DNA of 64,000 nt from NCBI GenBank assembly GCA_033032865.1, contig JAWHQI010000610.1, positions 310,001 to 374,000 on the forward strand. The letters run 5' to 3'. The stretch's first letter is position 1. Every line of letters begins with the position of its first letter. This DNA is from Dactylorhiza incarnata (taxonomy: Eukaryota; Streptophyta; Magnoliopsida; Asparagales; Orchidaceae). Both the position numbers and the translations under genes were made by a program. Below the pieces are notes generated by a model. It made no database searches, was not told the origin of the DNA, and saw only the letters and a program-made list of their open reading frames with translations. Positions 53,961 to 64,000 of this stretch are shown one piece after another.

Positions 53961-55002
53961 CTACCAAGTGGACCCTCCAACCTGCCAGCTGGATGAGAGC
54001 CCGGACAGCGGGTCTGCTCGGGGCCAACCTCTGGAACATAGAACCTGCCACCGAGTGAGCCTTCGGACCTGCCAGCTAGATGAGAGCCTGGACAGCGGGT
54101 CTGCTCGGGGCCAACCTCTGGAACATAGAACCTGCCACCGAGTGAGCCTTCGGACCTGCCAGCTAGATGAGAGCCTGGACAGCGGGTCTGCTCGGGGCCA
54201 ACCTCTGGAACATAGAACCTGCCACCGAGTGAGCCTTCGGACCTGCCAGCTAGATGAGAGCCTGGACAGCGGGTCTGCTCGGGGCCAACCTCTGGAACAT
54301 AGAACCTGCCACCGAGTGAGCCTTCGGACCTGCCAGCTAGATGAGAGCCTGGACAGCGGGTCTGCTCGGGGCCAACCTCTGGAACATAGAACCTGCCACC
54401 GAGTGAGCCTTCGGACCTGCCAGCTAGATGAGAGCCTGGACAGCGGGTCTGCTCGGGGCCAACCTCTGGAACATAGAACCTGCCACCGAGTGAGCCTTCG
54501 GACCTGCCAGCTAGATGAGAGCCTGGACAGCGGGTCTGCTCGGGGCCAACCTCTGGAACATAGAACCTGCCACCGAGTGAGCCTTCGGACCTGCCAGCTA
54601 GATGAGAGCCTGGACAGCGGGTCTGCTCGGGGCCAACCTCTGGAACATAGAACCTGCCACCGAGTGAGCCTTCGGACCTGCCAGCTAGATGAGAGCCTGG
54701 ACAGCGGGTCTGCTCGGGGCCAACCTCTGGAACATAGAACCTGCCACCGAGTGAGCCTTCGGACCTGCCAGCTAGATGAGAGCCTGGACAGCGGGTCTGC
54801 TCGGGGCCAACCTCTGGAACATAGAACCTGCCACCGAGTGAGCCTTCGGACCTGCCAGCTAGATGAGAGCCTGGACAGCGGGTCTGCTCGGGGCCAACCT
54901 CTGGAACATAGAACCTGCCACCGAGTGAGCCTTCGGACCTGCCAGCTAGATGAGAGCCTGGACAGCGGGTCTGCTCGGGGCCAACCTCTGGAACATCCAG
55001 GG
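53961..55002. repeat. Tandem array, 12 units of 87 bp (Tat-e spacer)
   Basis: GAACATAGAACCTGCCACCG starts at 54034 and recurs every 87 bp to 54904, with a last partial unit at 54991. Units 2 to 12 look identical. The first differs slightly (GATGAGAGCCCGGACAG). The period is 29 codons, and the array is open in one plus frame (53794-55041, repeat core CQLDESLDSGSARGQPLEHR). I treat the open frame as a by-product of the period rather than as a gene. Confidence 0.95.
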
Positions 55003-55088
55003 TCTCTCCTGCGAGCTATAGCGTCATTTTCCTACACATAGTTTAGACAAAATGCTTTCATTCAAAAAACATCATTTATTACATGGTA

Positions 55089-58000
55089 CTAAGGATAAAA
55101 GCGTTTAAGGTCGTCGCCACTCCATGTGTGGCTGAGGAGTTGGCCCTCCACATTCTGAAGGCGGTACCCCCCAGACTTTAATGCCTCTTCCACGACATAG
55201 GGGCCTTCCCAGTTGGGGTTAAGTTTTCCCACCGCGGCGGACCTCCCAGCCGCGTCGACCTTCTTGAGTACCAGATCTCCCTTCTCGAACTGCTTGATCC
55301 TGACGTGTCTATCGAAATACTTGGCCATCCGCCGCTTGACCTCTTCTTGATGGATGGCTGCTCGGTCCCGGGCTTCTTCGATGAGGTCGAGGGAGAGCCG
55401 TAACTCTTCCTCGTTCTCGGCTCTCCAATCTTCCTCTCCATTTGCGGCGACCTTTACCCGTGGTGTTGTAATTTCGAACTCTATGGGGATGACCGCCTCG
55501 CAGCCGTGAGAGAGCCTGAAAGGGGTCTCTCCCGTGGCGGTGTTGGGGGTGGTTCTTAAAGCCCATAAGACTGAGGGGAGCTGTTCCACCCAATTGCCTT
55601 TGAGATTTTCCACCTTTTTCTTGAGTAAGTTCACGATGACTTTGTTCGCCGCCTCTACCTGCCCGTTGCTCCTGGGATGGTGGACGGACGCAAACCTAAG
55701 GTCTATTCCCAGCTGGCCACAGAAGCTGATGAACTCCTCGCTTGCGAACTGTGGTCCATTATCCGTGACTATGGCCTGCGGAAGCCCATGTCGACAAATG
55801 ATTTCCCCCCATACGAAGTTGCGGATTACCTGGGAGGTGACCTTAGCCAACGCCTTGACCTCCAGCCACTTTGTGAAGTAGTCAATCATGACTAGGAGAA
55901 ACCTCCGCTGCCCGCTGGCCTGGGGGAAGGGTCCTACCAGATCCATTCCCCATATGGCGAAGGGCCAGGGCGCCGTGATACTCTTCAGCCTCTGGGCTGG
56001 CACGAGCTGAAGCGGGGCGAACATTTGACACTTCTGGCATCTCTTTGCAAAGGCTGCCGCGTCTTTGCTTAGGGTTGGCCAGAAGTACCCCTGCCTCACG
56101 ACTCTTGCCTCCAACATCCTGCTCCCCGAGTGGCTGCCGCATTCGCCGGAGTGGACTTCCTCCAAGATCCTTGGGACCTCTTCCTCCGAGATGCATCGGG
56201 CCAGGAGGCCCGAGAGGGTCTTCCGATACAAGTCACCCTCATGGAGCACATAGTAGGCAGACTTATACCGGAAGCGCCTCTGGTCCGGAACTTCTTTTGG
56301 AAATTTTCCCGTTGCAAGGAGGGTGACGAAGGGGTCCTTCCAGGAGGGCCGTTGTTCTACTTCCATGAGCTCTCCTTCTTCAATCGAAGGACGGAATAGG
56401 TCCGTCAGGGTTCCTCCGGCTCGAGGACCAGATTTTGCCAACCGATCTGCCGGAGTGCTCTCTTCTCGTGGGACATGCTGGATGGAGAAAGTTTTGAACG
56501 TCCCCACGAGACCTTTGACTTTTGCCAAATACTTCATGAGCACAGGCTCCCTTGTTTCGAACTCTCCCCTTATCTGAGAAGCTATTATCATGGAATCCGT
56601 GAGTACCTCCACGTCATGGACCCCGAGCTCCCGGGCCAACCGCAGGCCGGCGATCACAGCCTCATACTCCGCCTGGTTGTTGGTGATTGGGAAGTGTATC
56701 ACTAGCGTCTGTTCTATCTTCACTCCGTGGGGACTCTCCAGCACCACCCCTCCTCCGAGGGAGTTCTTGCCCGAAGCCCCGTCCACCAGTAGCTTCCACG
56801 GGATGTGACGAGGGGCTCCGTCTTCTTTCATCTCGGCCACGAAATCTGTCATGAAATCAGCCACCACCTGCGCCTTCATAGATAATCGAGGGACAAAGGT
56901 AATGTTGAATTCACTTAGCTCGATTGACCATTTTGCGAGTCTTCCTGAGTGCTCCACTCCTTCGAAGATCTGGCGGAGTGGATGGTCCGTCACTACTTGG
57001 ATCGAATGGGCCTGGAAGTATGGCCTGAGCTTCCTGGCTGCGATGACCAGGGCAAAAGCCAACTTTTCTAAAATTGGGTACCTGAGCTCCGCTTCCCTCA
57101 GGACCCTGCTTACGTAGTAGACTGGTAGCTGCTTCTTTCCTTCCTCTCGAACCAGGACGGAGCTTACGGCCTCCGCCCCGACCCCGAGATATAAATGTAG
57201 GACCTCCCCTTCTTTGGGACTTTGTAGTAGCGGAGCCTTGGTGAGTTGGCTCTTCAAGGCCTGAAAGGCTTCCTCGCATTCTCTCGTCCATTCAAACTTC
57301 TGATTGCCTCTTAGCGCCTTAAAGAAGGGAGAGCATTTTTCCCCTGCCCGGGATAGAAACCTGTTCAGCCCGGCGAGTCTTCCGGTCAAGCGCTGAACCT
57401 CTTTGGCGCTCCGAGGCGACCCCAGCTCCATTATAGCCCTAACCTTGTCCGGGTTAGGTTCTACCCCCCAGGGGGTGAGAAGGTGCCCGAGGAACTTCCC
57501 TTTGCTGGCCCCGAACACACACTTCAGGGGGTTCAGGCGCATCTTGTACTTGCGTAGGGTGGCGAAGGTCTCCTCGAGGTCCTGGATGTGGGAGCTCACG
57601 CACTTGCTTTTTATCATAAGGTCATCCACGTAGACCTCCAGGTTCCTTCCCCTTTGCTTTTTGAATACCCGATCCATCATCTTCTGGTAGGTTGCTCCTG
57701 CATTTTTCAGCCCGAAGGGCATCATTTTATAGCAGTAGCATCCCTCCCTGGTGATGAACGAGACATCTTTGACGTCTGGTGGGTGCATTCTTATTTGGTG
57801 ATAACCTGAAAAAGCATCCAAAAAACTCATCACAGAAAAACCGACGGCTGAGTCAACCAGCGCGTCGATCCGAGGCAAGGGATAACAATCCTTAGGACAG
57901 GCCTTATTTAACAATGAAAAGTCCACACACATACGCCAGCGGCCATCGGCCTTTTTTACCATTACGACATTGGAGACCCAGCCTGGATACTGGATCTCTG

Positions 58001-59221
58001 TTACAAAACCTGCCTCGAGGAGTTTCGTCACCTCCTCGCGGATTGGTCCTTCGAGCTTGTCAGCTATAGCCCTTCTCTTCTGCCGGATGGGGCGGGCTTC
58101 TGGATCGAGGTTGAGACGATGGCAAGCCACGTCCGCCTCGATGCCCGGCATGTCCGCTGCGCTCCACGCGAAGATGTCCATGTTCTTTTGGATGCACTCC
58201 AACATCCTTTTCTGGTCCCCCGGGCCGAGGCCCCCGCTGATCCGCACCTTCTCCACCCTTCCTGCCTGGGTGGTAACCTCCATCTCTATCACCTCTTCTG
58301 CTGGCTCGAGCCGGGCTGGCTCGTCCCACTGGCCCTTCGCTTCTCGCCCCTCCTCCCGGGCCTTCTCCCCTGCAGCTCTTTCCGCCTTCATCGGCTCGAC
58401 CTCCTGCTCCTCGCGAGCGACCTCCAACACCTCAACCTCCTGCTCCTCACGAGCGACCTCCAACACTTCAACCTCCTGCTCCTCACGAGCGACCTCCAAC
58501 ACTTCCTTTCGGGCAGCGCCCTCTCCCCCTTCTCCTTCCTTCTCCCCTTCCTCTCCTGGCCCCTCCGGCCTCTCCATCTCTTCATCCATCTTTTCGGCAT
58601 CCGCCATCCATGAGATGGTGTTGACGGCAGTTACGTAGCATTGCCTCGCCACCTTAGCATCTCCTCGGACGCGGATCTGGACTCCTCCACTATGAAGTTT
58701 TAGGCACTGATGGTACGATGAGGGCACGCACCGAAAGGCACTGATGAGGGGTCTTCCAAAGATGGCGTTATAGCTGCTCGGAGCGTCCACGATGACGAAC
58801 CGGCAGTTTCTCGGGACTCCTCCTAGCGTCACCTGGAGACCTACGCCTCCCTCGACCTCCTTCCTCTCTCCCGAGAAACCAAACAGTGGCCCGTCGGAGG
58901 CCTGCACCCTCTTCTTCTCTACCTCCATCGCGTCGAAAGCTTTTTTGAAGATCACATTCACCGAGCTCCCGTTGTCCACCAGGATCCGAGAGACCGTGAA
59001 GTTTTCTATCGCCGTCTGGATCACCAGGGCGTCGCAGAATGGGTCTTCGTAGTCTGGCATATCCTCTGAGGAGAAGGTGAGCTTCTCGGAGGGGGGTGGG
59101 GTCTGGGAAGTTGACGCGACATCCCTTCGGAACATGGCCTGGAAGCTCTTCTTGCGAGAGGCCTCTATCCCAACCCCACCGTGAATCACCCCGATTCCCC
59201 CCTGGTTCCTGTATCCGCCCT
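55089..59221 (-). CDS. pol: Tat-e Pol: protease, reverse transcriptase, two RNases H, integrase
   Basis: The uninterrupted frame opens after a TAG at about 59219-59221. The codon at 59187-59189 is GTG, so there is no evident ATG start. Residues counted from there: protease with VDNGSS (Asp72); an acidic linker holding three copies of EVLEVAREEQEV (about 228-270); reverse transcriptase with PFGLKNAGATYQ and YVDD (about 520-523); a Ty3 RNase H lacking the first catalytic Asp (LYLGVGAEAV); a second, archaeal-type RNase H with all four acidic sites (LLVDGASG near 803, NNQAEYEA, VLTDSM, PADRLAK); and integrase with an HHCC region (about 1010-1055) and D, D and E in MDLVGP, VTDNGPQF and SNGQVEAAN (about 1083, 1142, 1178). 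The end is DDLKRFYP. It overlaps gag in the -1 frame. Confidence 0.95.
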
Positions 59222-60574
59222 ATCCTCACACCGGTCCTCTTCTGCCTCTGGAAGCACTTCCTCAATTCTGGCATGCGGCCGCCGTGGCCGTCCTCTTTCC
59301 CTCATTTCCAAGAACTCTGGGCAGGTGGCGATCGCGTGACCTTCCTCCTGATGAAAATCACAGTAAGGCAACGCCACCCTGTCCTCTCTTCCAGCTCTTC
59401 CTCTTCCTCCTCTTGCTCCTCTACCTCTTCTTCCTCGGCCTACCGCCATGGCTTGCTCCCTCGGGGGGTTAGGGGGTCTGGGACCCTGCCTCCATCCCTG
59501 ATTCACTCCTCCTGCCTCCCTTCCTTGGTACCTTTCATCCTGACCTCGCGCTGGTCCTTCTTGGTTCCTCCAGCCCAACCTGTTGTTGGGTTCCTGGTTC
59601 CTCCAAACCCGAGGTGGTCTTTCGAACCCCTGGCCCCTGGGCTCCTCTCGCCTTCTTCCTTCTGGTTGCCTCGCCTCGGGCTCGCTCATCTTTGCCAACC
59701 TTTTATAGAATTCGGGGTTGGCCGCCTCCCCTTCGATCTCCTCCGCGGCCCTCTCCATCAACTCCTCGAAGGATACGGGAGGTCTTCTTTTCAGGTCCAT
59801 CTTGAAGAACCCTTCTCGCAGCCCTACGATGAATGCCATCTGGAGGGCGAATCCCGGCACCTCCTGCACTAGGTGTATCTCCTCCTGGAACCTGTCCACG
59901 TACTTAGCCAGGGATTCTCCCTCCCTCTGCCGGATCTTGAAGAGAGCCTCCGCATCCTTCTTCCTCTTCTTTGACGTCGAGAAACGTAGTCGGAAGCTTC
60001 GGCGCAGATCATCGAACGCATAGATGGAACCTGTGGGAAGTTGGTGGAACCAGTCCCTTGCTTTTTCCTTCAGGGTGGTTGCGAAGAGTCGGCATTGGAA
60101 AGAATCTGACATGGGAAGGATTGAAGTCATGTCCTCGAACCACTGCAGGTGCACAACTGGATCCTCCTTGCCGGTGTAGTAGGACATCTCCGGCCCACGA
60201 AACCCTTCTGGCACTGGGGCTGAGAGGATCATCTCGCAAAAGGGGCTCCCTTCCCCTGCTCGGCGAGTGGTCCTCTCGCGCGGGACCAACTCACACACCT
60301 CGGCACTCGCCGGACTGTTGAACAACTGCCGTCCGGGGAGGTCTCGCGCACTGCCTTCTGCTGGCACCTCCTTTCCCGGTCGCTGCCCCGGGGCGTTCTC
60401 GCCAATCTGCAAAGGCGGGACCACTGGAACCACCGGGGTCTCGCACTCGGTCCTCGACGCGAGAACCGTCTGCAGGACCTCTCGCTTAAACTTCTCAAAC
60501 ATCTCCAGCCACTCGCCCGCCGCGGGTGGCTGCGAGTGACCTGAGTCAGAACCATTTCCTCCATCTCCTGTCAT
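59186..60574 (-). CDS. gag: Tat-e Gag
   Basis: The first ATG is at 60574; the frame upstream to 60601 uses only GTG. The predicted protein is 462 aa. Core motifs are PVPEGFRGPEMSYYTGKEDP, HLQWFEDMTS, KARDWFHQLP and DRFQEEIHLVQEVPGF. A Gly/Arg-rich stretch (VGRGRRGRGARGGRGRAGRE) precedes the zinc knuckle CDFHQEEGHAIATC. The knuckle has His in place of the second Cys, a form usual for the Tat lineage. The stop TGA (59186-59188) lies inside the pol frame. The overlap of about 33 nt holds a run of six G, a possible place for -1 slippage. Confidence 0.93.
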   Translation of the reverse strand: MTGDGGNGSDSGHSQPPAAGEWLEMFEKFKREVLQTVLASRTECETPVVPVVPPLQIGENAPGQRPGKEVPAEGSARDLPGRQLFNSPASAEVCELVPRERTTRRAGEGSPFCEMILSAPVPEGFRGPEMSYYTGKEDPVVHLQWFEDMTSILPMSDSFQCRLFATTLKEKARDWFHQLPTGSIYAFDDLRRSFRLRFSTSKKRKKDAEALFKIRQREGESLAKYVDRFQEEIHLVQEVPGFALQMAFIVGLREGFFKMDLKRRPPVSFEELMERAAEEIEGEAANPEFYKRLAKMSEPEARQPEGRRREEPRGQGFERPPRVWRNQEPNNRLGWRNQEGPARGQDERYQGREAGGVNQGWRQGPRPPNPPREQAMAVGRGRRGRGARGGRGRAGREDRVALPYCDFHQEEGHAIATCPEFLEMRERGRPRRPHARIEEVLPEAEEDRCEDRADTGTRGESG

Positions 60575-60614
60575 CGAAACCAGCTTGGGATTTTCTTTCA
60601 CCGGCTACGGTCCA

Positions 60615-60628
60615 CGCTCACCGCACCA
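60615..60628 (-). other. Presumed primer binding site of Tat-e
   Basis: The minus strand TGGTGCGGTGAGCG begins four bases after the 5' LTR. Tat-a has a similar sequence at the same place. I could not assign the tRNA. Confidence 0.55.
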
Positions 60629-60632
60629 AAAA

Positions 60633-61311
60633 TGTTGAAACCAGCAACTGGTCTCTTGAGTTCGGACCCACTGGGGGTGTAGCCGATGCTTATTTCTCCC
60701 TCACTAGACTCTCTTGACGGTGGATGCTGGAAACGGAATAGACCCAAGGCTGAAGCGAGGAGGTCCCGCCACACACCCGGAAGATCTTAGAGAGCTTCCC
60801 CTCCCAAACCAAAGCTCAACCGGGCACCTTGGAGGGCACTGGCAGCCAACCAAAACTAGCCTAGAGGAGAGGATGCTCCAAAATCGGATCTCCTCCAAGG
60901 TGCCCTTAAGGGTCTATTTATAGTTTTCCTAGGCTGGTCTGTAAATAGCCTGAATCCGCCTTTTAAATTTACTAAAGGCACCCCAAATTGGTCTACGAAT
61001 AGCCTAACTCCGCTGTTCTGAAGGGCTATATGCAGACCACAAGGGGTATTATGGTCATTTCCTCCTCACTGCCTTCTGGGCGAGTGGTCCGTGAGGGAAC
61101 CACTCGCCGAGTTCCCGCCTGACTGGGCGAATGATCAAGCCTCTGAGCGAATGGTCCGTGGAGGCATCACTCGTCAGGCTCCCACTCGCCTGCAGCCTAC
61201 CCCCACTAATCTGGGGATCCTTTTTCCTATCTTGGTACGGGCGAATGATCTGGCTGACCCCTGTCCCATCAACTGACTCGAGGGACCCACTCGCCAAATA
61301 CGGGTTGTACA
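60633..61311 (-). repeat. 5' LTR of Tat-e
   Basis: This is a 679-bp copy of 48876-49554, with no difference seen. The minus-strand TATA box (CTATAAATAGACC) at about 60913-60925 drives gag-pol. Confidence 0.95.
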
Positions 61312-61316
61312 TCATT

Positions 61317-61706
61317 ATTGCCCAAAGATTGGTGGGGTTACTATGGAACTTCAATACCAAAATTGCAAAAGATTGTTTTGAAGCTTCTAGGTCAACCTTC
61401 TTCATCTTCCTGCTGTGAAAGAAATTGGAGCACATACTCATTCATTCACTCATTAAGAAGAAATAAAATACTACCACAAGAGCTGATGATTTGGTGTATG
61501 TGCATAGTAATCTACGCCTACTCTCGAGAAGAAATGAAATCTACGGTAAAGGGAGAAGTCAAATGTGGGATATAGGAGGAGATGCTTGGGCAAATCCTTT
61601 TGATGGAGTTGGCATGCTGGCAATTGCCAACTTGTCTTTAGATGAGCCAGAAATTGAAGATGCATTGATCTCCAACAATACTGAGGATGATGAAGAAAAT
61701 GAGTGA
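61317..61706 (+). pseudogene. hAT transposase, C-terminal dimerisation part
   Basis: This continues the transposase beyond Tat-e. WWGYYGTSIPKLQKIVLKLL and PSSSSCCERNWSTYSFIHSL (61318-61480) are the hAT C-terminal dimerisation motifs, with the conserved Glu in ERNW. A frameshift near 61480 leads to DLVYVHSNLRLLSRR and an acidic tail ending NTEDDEENE, stop at 61704-61706. Two frames are needed, so it was already broken, or broke soon after, independent of Tat-e. Confidence 0.85.
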
Positions 61707-61989
61707 TGGATAGGCCGTACTTCATTCTATGATTATGAACATTTATAATTTATGTCTAAGAACTTCATTCTATGTATTAATCATGATCTTGTATTTCAAT
61801 TGACTATTTATGCTTCTTGTTTTATTGTTTTGAGAATTTATAATTGTATTTGTGATATATATATGTATTTATTTATTATATTTAATACAACGTATCCCGC
61901 CGTACCCATATCCTTGTTTTTTAAATTTGCCATACCGCCGTACCGGATACGTATCGTACCCGGTACCCGTACCCATACCGGTGCTTCGC
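61707..61989 (+). other. 3' end of the hAT element
   Basis: AT-rich untranslated sequence, then a subterminal block (61890-61989) packed with CGTACC, GTACCC and GATACG words on both strands. Blocks of this kind are usual transposase-binding regions in hAT elements. Confidence 0.6.
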
Positions 61990-62056
61990 TTCTCTCACTA
62001 ATCAGATTAAGAGCTATGGTGACACTGTAGACGAGAAGAAAGTGTTAGCCTCATGA
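61990..62056 (+). pseudogene. gag: Copia Gag, continuation after the hAT insertion
   Basis: The reading SLTNQIKSYGDTVDEKKVLAS continues the gag interrupted at 45835 and then stops (TGA at about 62056). The rest of the copia element is absent or unrecognisable. Confidence 0.65.
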
Positions 62057-63966
62057 GCATTAATGCTTATTTTGATGCTAACAAACTATTGATTCAGTTG
62101 CTAATTCAAGTTTAAGTAATATGCAGGTTATACTCGTATTGAGCCATACAAGCTGGTTAATCTGAAATTGAAGATTTATGCTTAGAATAGGCTGAGAACA
62201 GGCTGAGAACTCCATATGTAAGAGAGCTAGTTCATTTAAATTTTAAACAAGCATGCCAAGTTTGCTCCTAGGATCATATTTATTATATTGCACTAATTTA
62301 TTATTATTCTTTTATATCTATACATTTGACAAGATCATAATATTAGATAAAATATAAAAATTTCAATAAACTCTTTTAAATTTTAATATATATTTCTAGT
62401 ATTTATTTAAAGCCTAAAAATTATTTTTTATAATTTTATTAAGTCATAATCTTGATTTAATGATTTACTTATGTTAGATAAAATATTGTAATTTTCAAAC
62501 ATCTTGAAACTTTAATATACTATTTTAGATTTAATTCAAAAAAAATTAATATATTAATCTTAATTTTTTTGACATGTTTTGATATTCCATCAAAAATTTA
62601 TAATGTATTTAAGTTTAGTAAATTAATAAATAATATTTTTAAATAAAAATATTCTGAAAATTTAATAGAAAGTTATATAAAAAATATTTGATTTTTTTCA
62701 TATTTTTTCGGAATTTTTCGACCTCATTTGACCCTCCATCAAGCTCTTTCAATCATAGCCTTTGATTTTATTCAATTAGGCTGTTATTAACCCAGATTTT
62801 AACCCAACCGCCACCTCAGCAGCATGTTCACTTGTCATTACCGCAACAATCACTTAAACCAGTCAGCGCCACGTCACTTCATCTTCTTCCTCTAGCCTAG
62901 GTTAAATCCAAAAACCACCAAACTTGTCGGAGTTGCATCTCCTCCGTCCGGACACCGTTTTTGACGTATAAATAGTCAAAATCGACTGCCTCGACGAGAG
63001 GAATCTGAATCCACCATCCATTTTGCATTATCTCGACTCTCATCATTACAGTTCTGCATCCATCCGTTGCCTAACTTCTATACCGCCGTATTTGACTAAT
63101 TCTCTATCAAACCTCTTCATTCAAAAGTCTATTTTATTTAATTTTTCATTGTCTATCTATCCATCATATCACAGACTTTTTAGACCCTCCAAAATGGATT
63201 TCTCCATCTATCCGAAATTTTTATTATTTTTACTATTTTGTCATGTGATCTATTTAGCTCTCATTTATAATATAAAGACAAATCTACCATTCTAAATCTT
63301 CAGAGAATCAATCTAGACATTTAATTTGGTCTGAAAAATCTTCTATCTAAATCCATCATTGGTGACCATTTATGCCTCCATTTTTGACTTCATAGCCACA
63401 TTCACACCTCAAACCTCATTTGAGCTGCATTCTTTTTTCTTCTCCCCACTCTATAAATACCATATCACTCTCCTCTTTACAACACACAAAAAAACTCTCT
63501 TGCAATACTTCTAAGTGTTCTTCAAGTTTTTGTGCTAAGCTTGCAATTGCAAAATCTAGTTTTATTTGTAGATGCGTATTTCTCATATTGCTTAATTTCT
63601 AAATTTTTTATTTGTAGTTGTGTTATTTGAAATTAATTAGAATTTATTTTTCATTTATTCTTCTTTTAGACTCTTTAATAATAATCATTTTGATTGTCAT
63701 ATTTTAATTATTATCGGCATTTAATTATTATTATCTTAATTACATTATTATCATAATATTCATATGTTTAAAATTCTCATAAATTTTATCATCGCAATAA
63801 TTGTTTTTAAATATTGAAGATATTAATTTAAAGAGAAATATCTTTTTAATCGTTATCATTAATATATATAGTTTATCAAAATATTAAGCTATCTTTCAAA
63901 GAAAAATGTTTTAAACTTATATTAATATTTTTATTACTATTACCATCATTAATTACTATCATAATC
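62057..63966. other. AT-rich DNA with LTR-like promoter sequences
   Basis: 62200-62760 is very AT-rich without genes. From 62760 the sequence resembles LTR or promoter DNA, with TATAAATAGTC at 62967-62977 and CTCTATAAATACC at 63450-63462, followed by a leader-like ACAACACACAAAAAAACTC. No protein-coding region is recognised, so these are candidates only. Confidence 0.4.
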
Positions 63967-64000
63967 TACGAAGCACGGATACTTAAAAATGCTTCGCGTA
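63967..64000 (+). mobile_element. Start of another hAT-type terminus at the window edge
   Basis: TACGAAGCACGGATAC matches the hAT end at 45838 (GCGAAGTACGGATAC). The element continues beyond the window. Confidence 0.5.

Larger units (their letters stand above)
48876..61311 (-). mobile_element. Tat-e: complete Tat-lineage Ty3/gypsy element with two antisense genes
   Basis: The 12,436-bp element has a perfect target duplication TCATT (48871-48875 and 61312-61316). Its 679-bp LTRs appear identical. On the minus strand it has a primer site, intact gag and intact pol with protease, reverse transcriptase, two RNase H domains and integrase, as in the Tat lineage. Between pol and the 3' LTR lie an 87-bp tandem array and two spliced genes in opposite orientation. 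Intact frames, identical LTRs and a perfect duplication make this a recent, possibly active copy. Antisense extra genes in this position are known for Tat-lineage elements such as maize Grande; two of them, both with introns and TATA boxes, is less usual. Confidence 0.95.
45836..61989 (+). mobile_element. hAT-like DNA transposon carrying Tat-e
   Basis: The left end GCGAAGTACGGATAC (45838) and the right end, complement GCGAAGCACCGGTA (61989), form a short inverted repeat. Both subterminal regions are full of GTACCC/GGGTACG words. The flanks are continuous copia gag. An imperfect 8-bp duplication, TTACTTCT (45828-45835) and TCGCTTCT (61986-61993), is possible, and borders are uncertain by about 5 bp. 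Without Tat-e the element is about 3.7 kb. It contains a broken hAT transposase. Confidence 0.75.

Noticed and set aside
53794..55041. 415-aa open frame through the 87-bp array
   Set aside because: It consists of the repeated 29-codon unit with no start context, promoter or conserved domain; an 87-bp period keeps a frame open automatically if one unit is open.

Overview
This is nuclear DNA of a flowering plant, and almost all of it is nested transposable elements. The evidence is plant-type Ty3/gypsy and Ty1/copia LTR retrotransposons with Met-tRNA-type primer sites, a hAT transposon with BED finger and dimerisation motifs, a 5S-rRNA-derived internal promoter, and introns with GT..AG ends. 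The species cannot be named from the sequence, and no ordinary host gene was recognised.

Layout. 305-9421 is a complete chromodomain Ty3 element of Tekay/Del type (called Tek1; target duplication GAAAT; 2076-bp LTRs that look identical; one frameshift in pol). 11183-21114 is a SIRE/Maximus-type copia element (Sir1) that kept LTRs and a decayed gag but has no pol. It sits inside the 3' part of an old Tat-lineage Ty3 element (Tat-a), whose antisense accessory gene, tandem array, deleted gag-integrase and LTR run on to 25745. 26146-28043 holds an unrecognised minus-strand coiled-coil gene split by a solo LTR. 28070-42240 is a pile of Tat-lineage pieces (Tat-c, Tat-d) and reverse transcriptase remnants. 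Into these a 5.8-kb composite insertion (31253-37088, target duplication GCAGC) has landed, with tRNA-like and 5S-like Pol III modules at its two ends. A terminal-inverted-repeat element sits at 40121-40947. 42240-44819 is AT-rich DNA with a short LINE/SINE tail. From 44820 three elements are nested: a copia gag is interrupted by a hAT transposon, whose transposase is interrupted by a complete Tat-lineage element (Tat-e, 48876-61311, minus strand). AT-rich DNA follows to the end, where a second hAT terminus starts.

The main point of interest is Tat-e and its relatives. Tat-e carries intact gag and pol on the minus strand. On the plus strand, between pol and the 3' LTR, it carries two multi-exon genes: aORF-A (four exons, 371 aa predicted) and aORF-B (three exons, 584 aa predicted, resembling the plant 'putative gypsy type transposon' domain). 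Every predicted splice keeps the reading frame, and each gene has a TATA box about 90-130 bp before its ATG. Three copies of aORF-B in the window keep the TATA box. In three copies the spacer next to these genes holds a tandem array whose period (81, 87 or 90 bp) is a multiple of three. Two accessory genes transcribed against gag-pol, with their own promoters, are the closest thing here to a little-described system.
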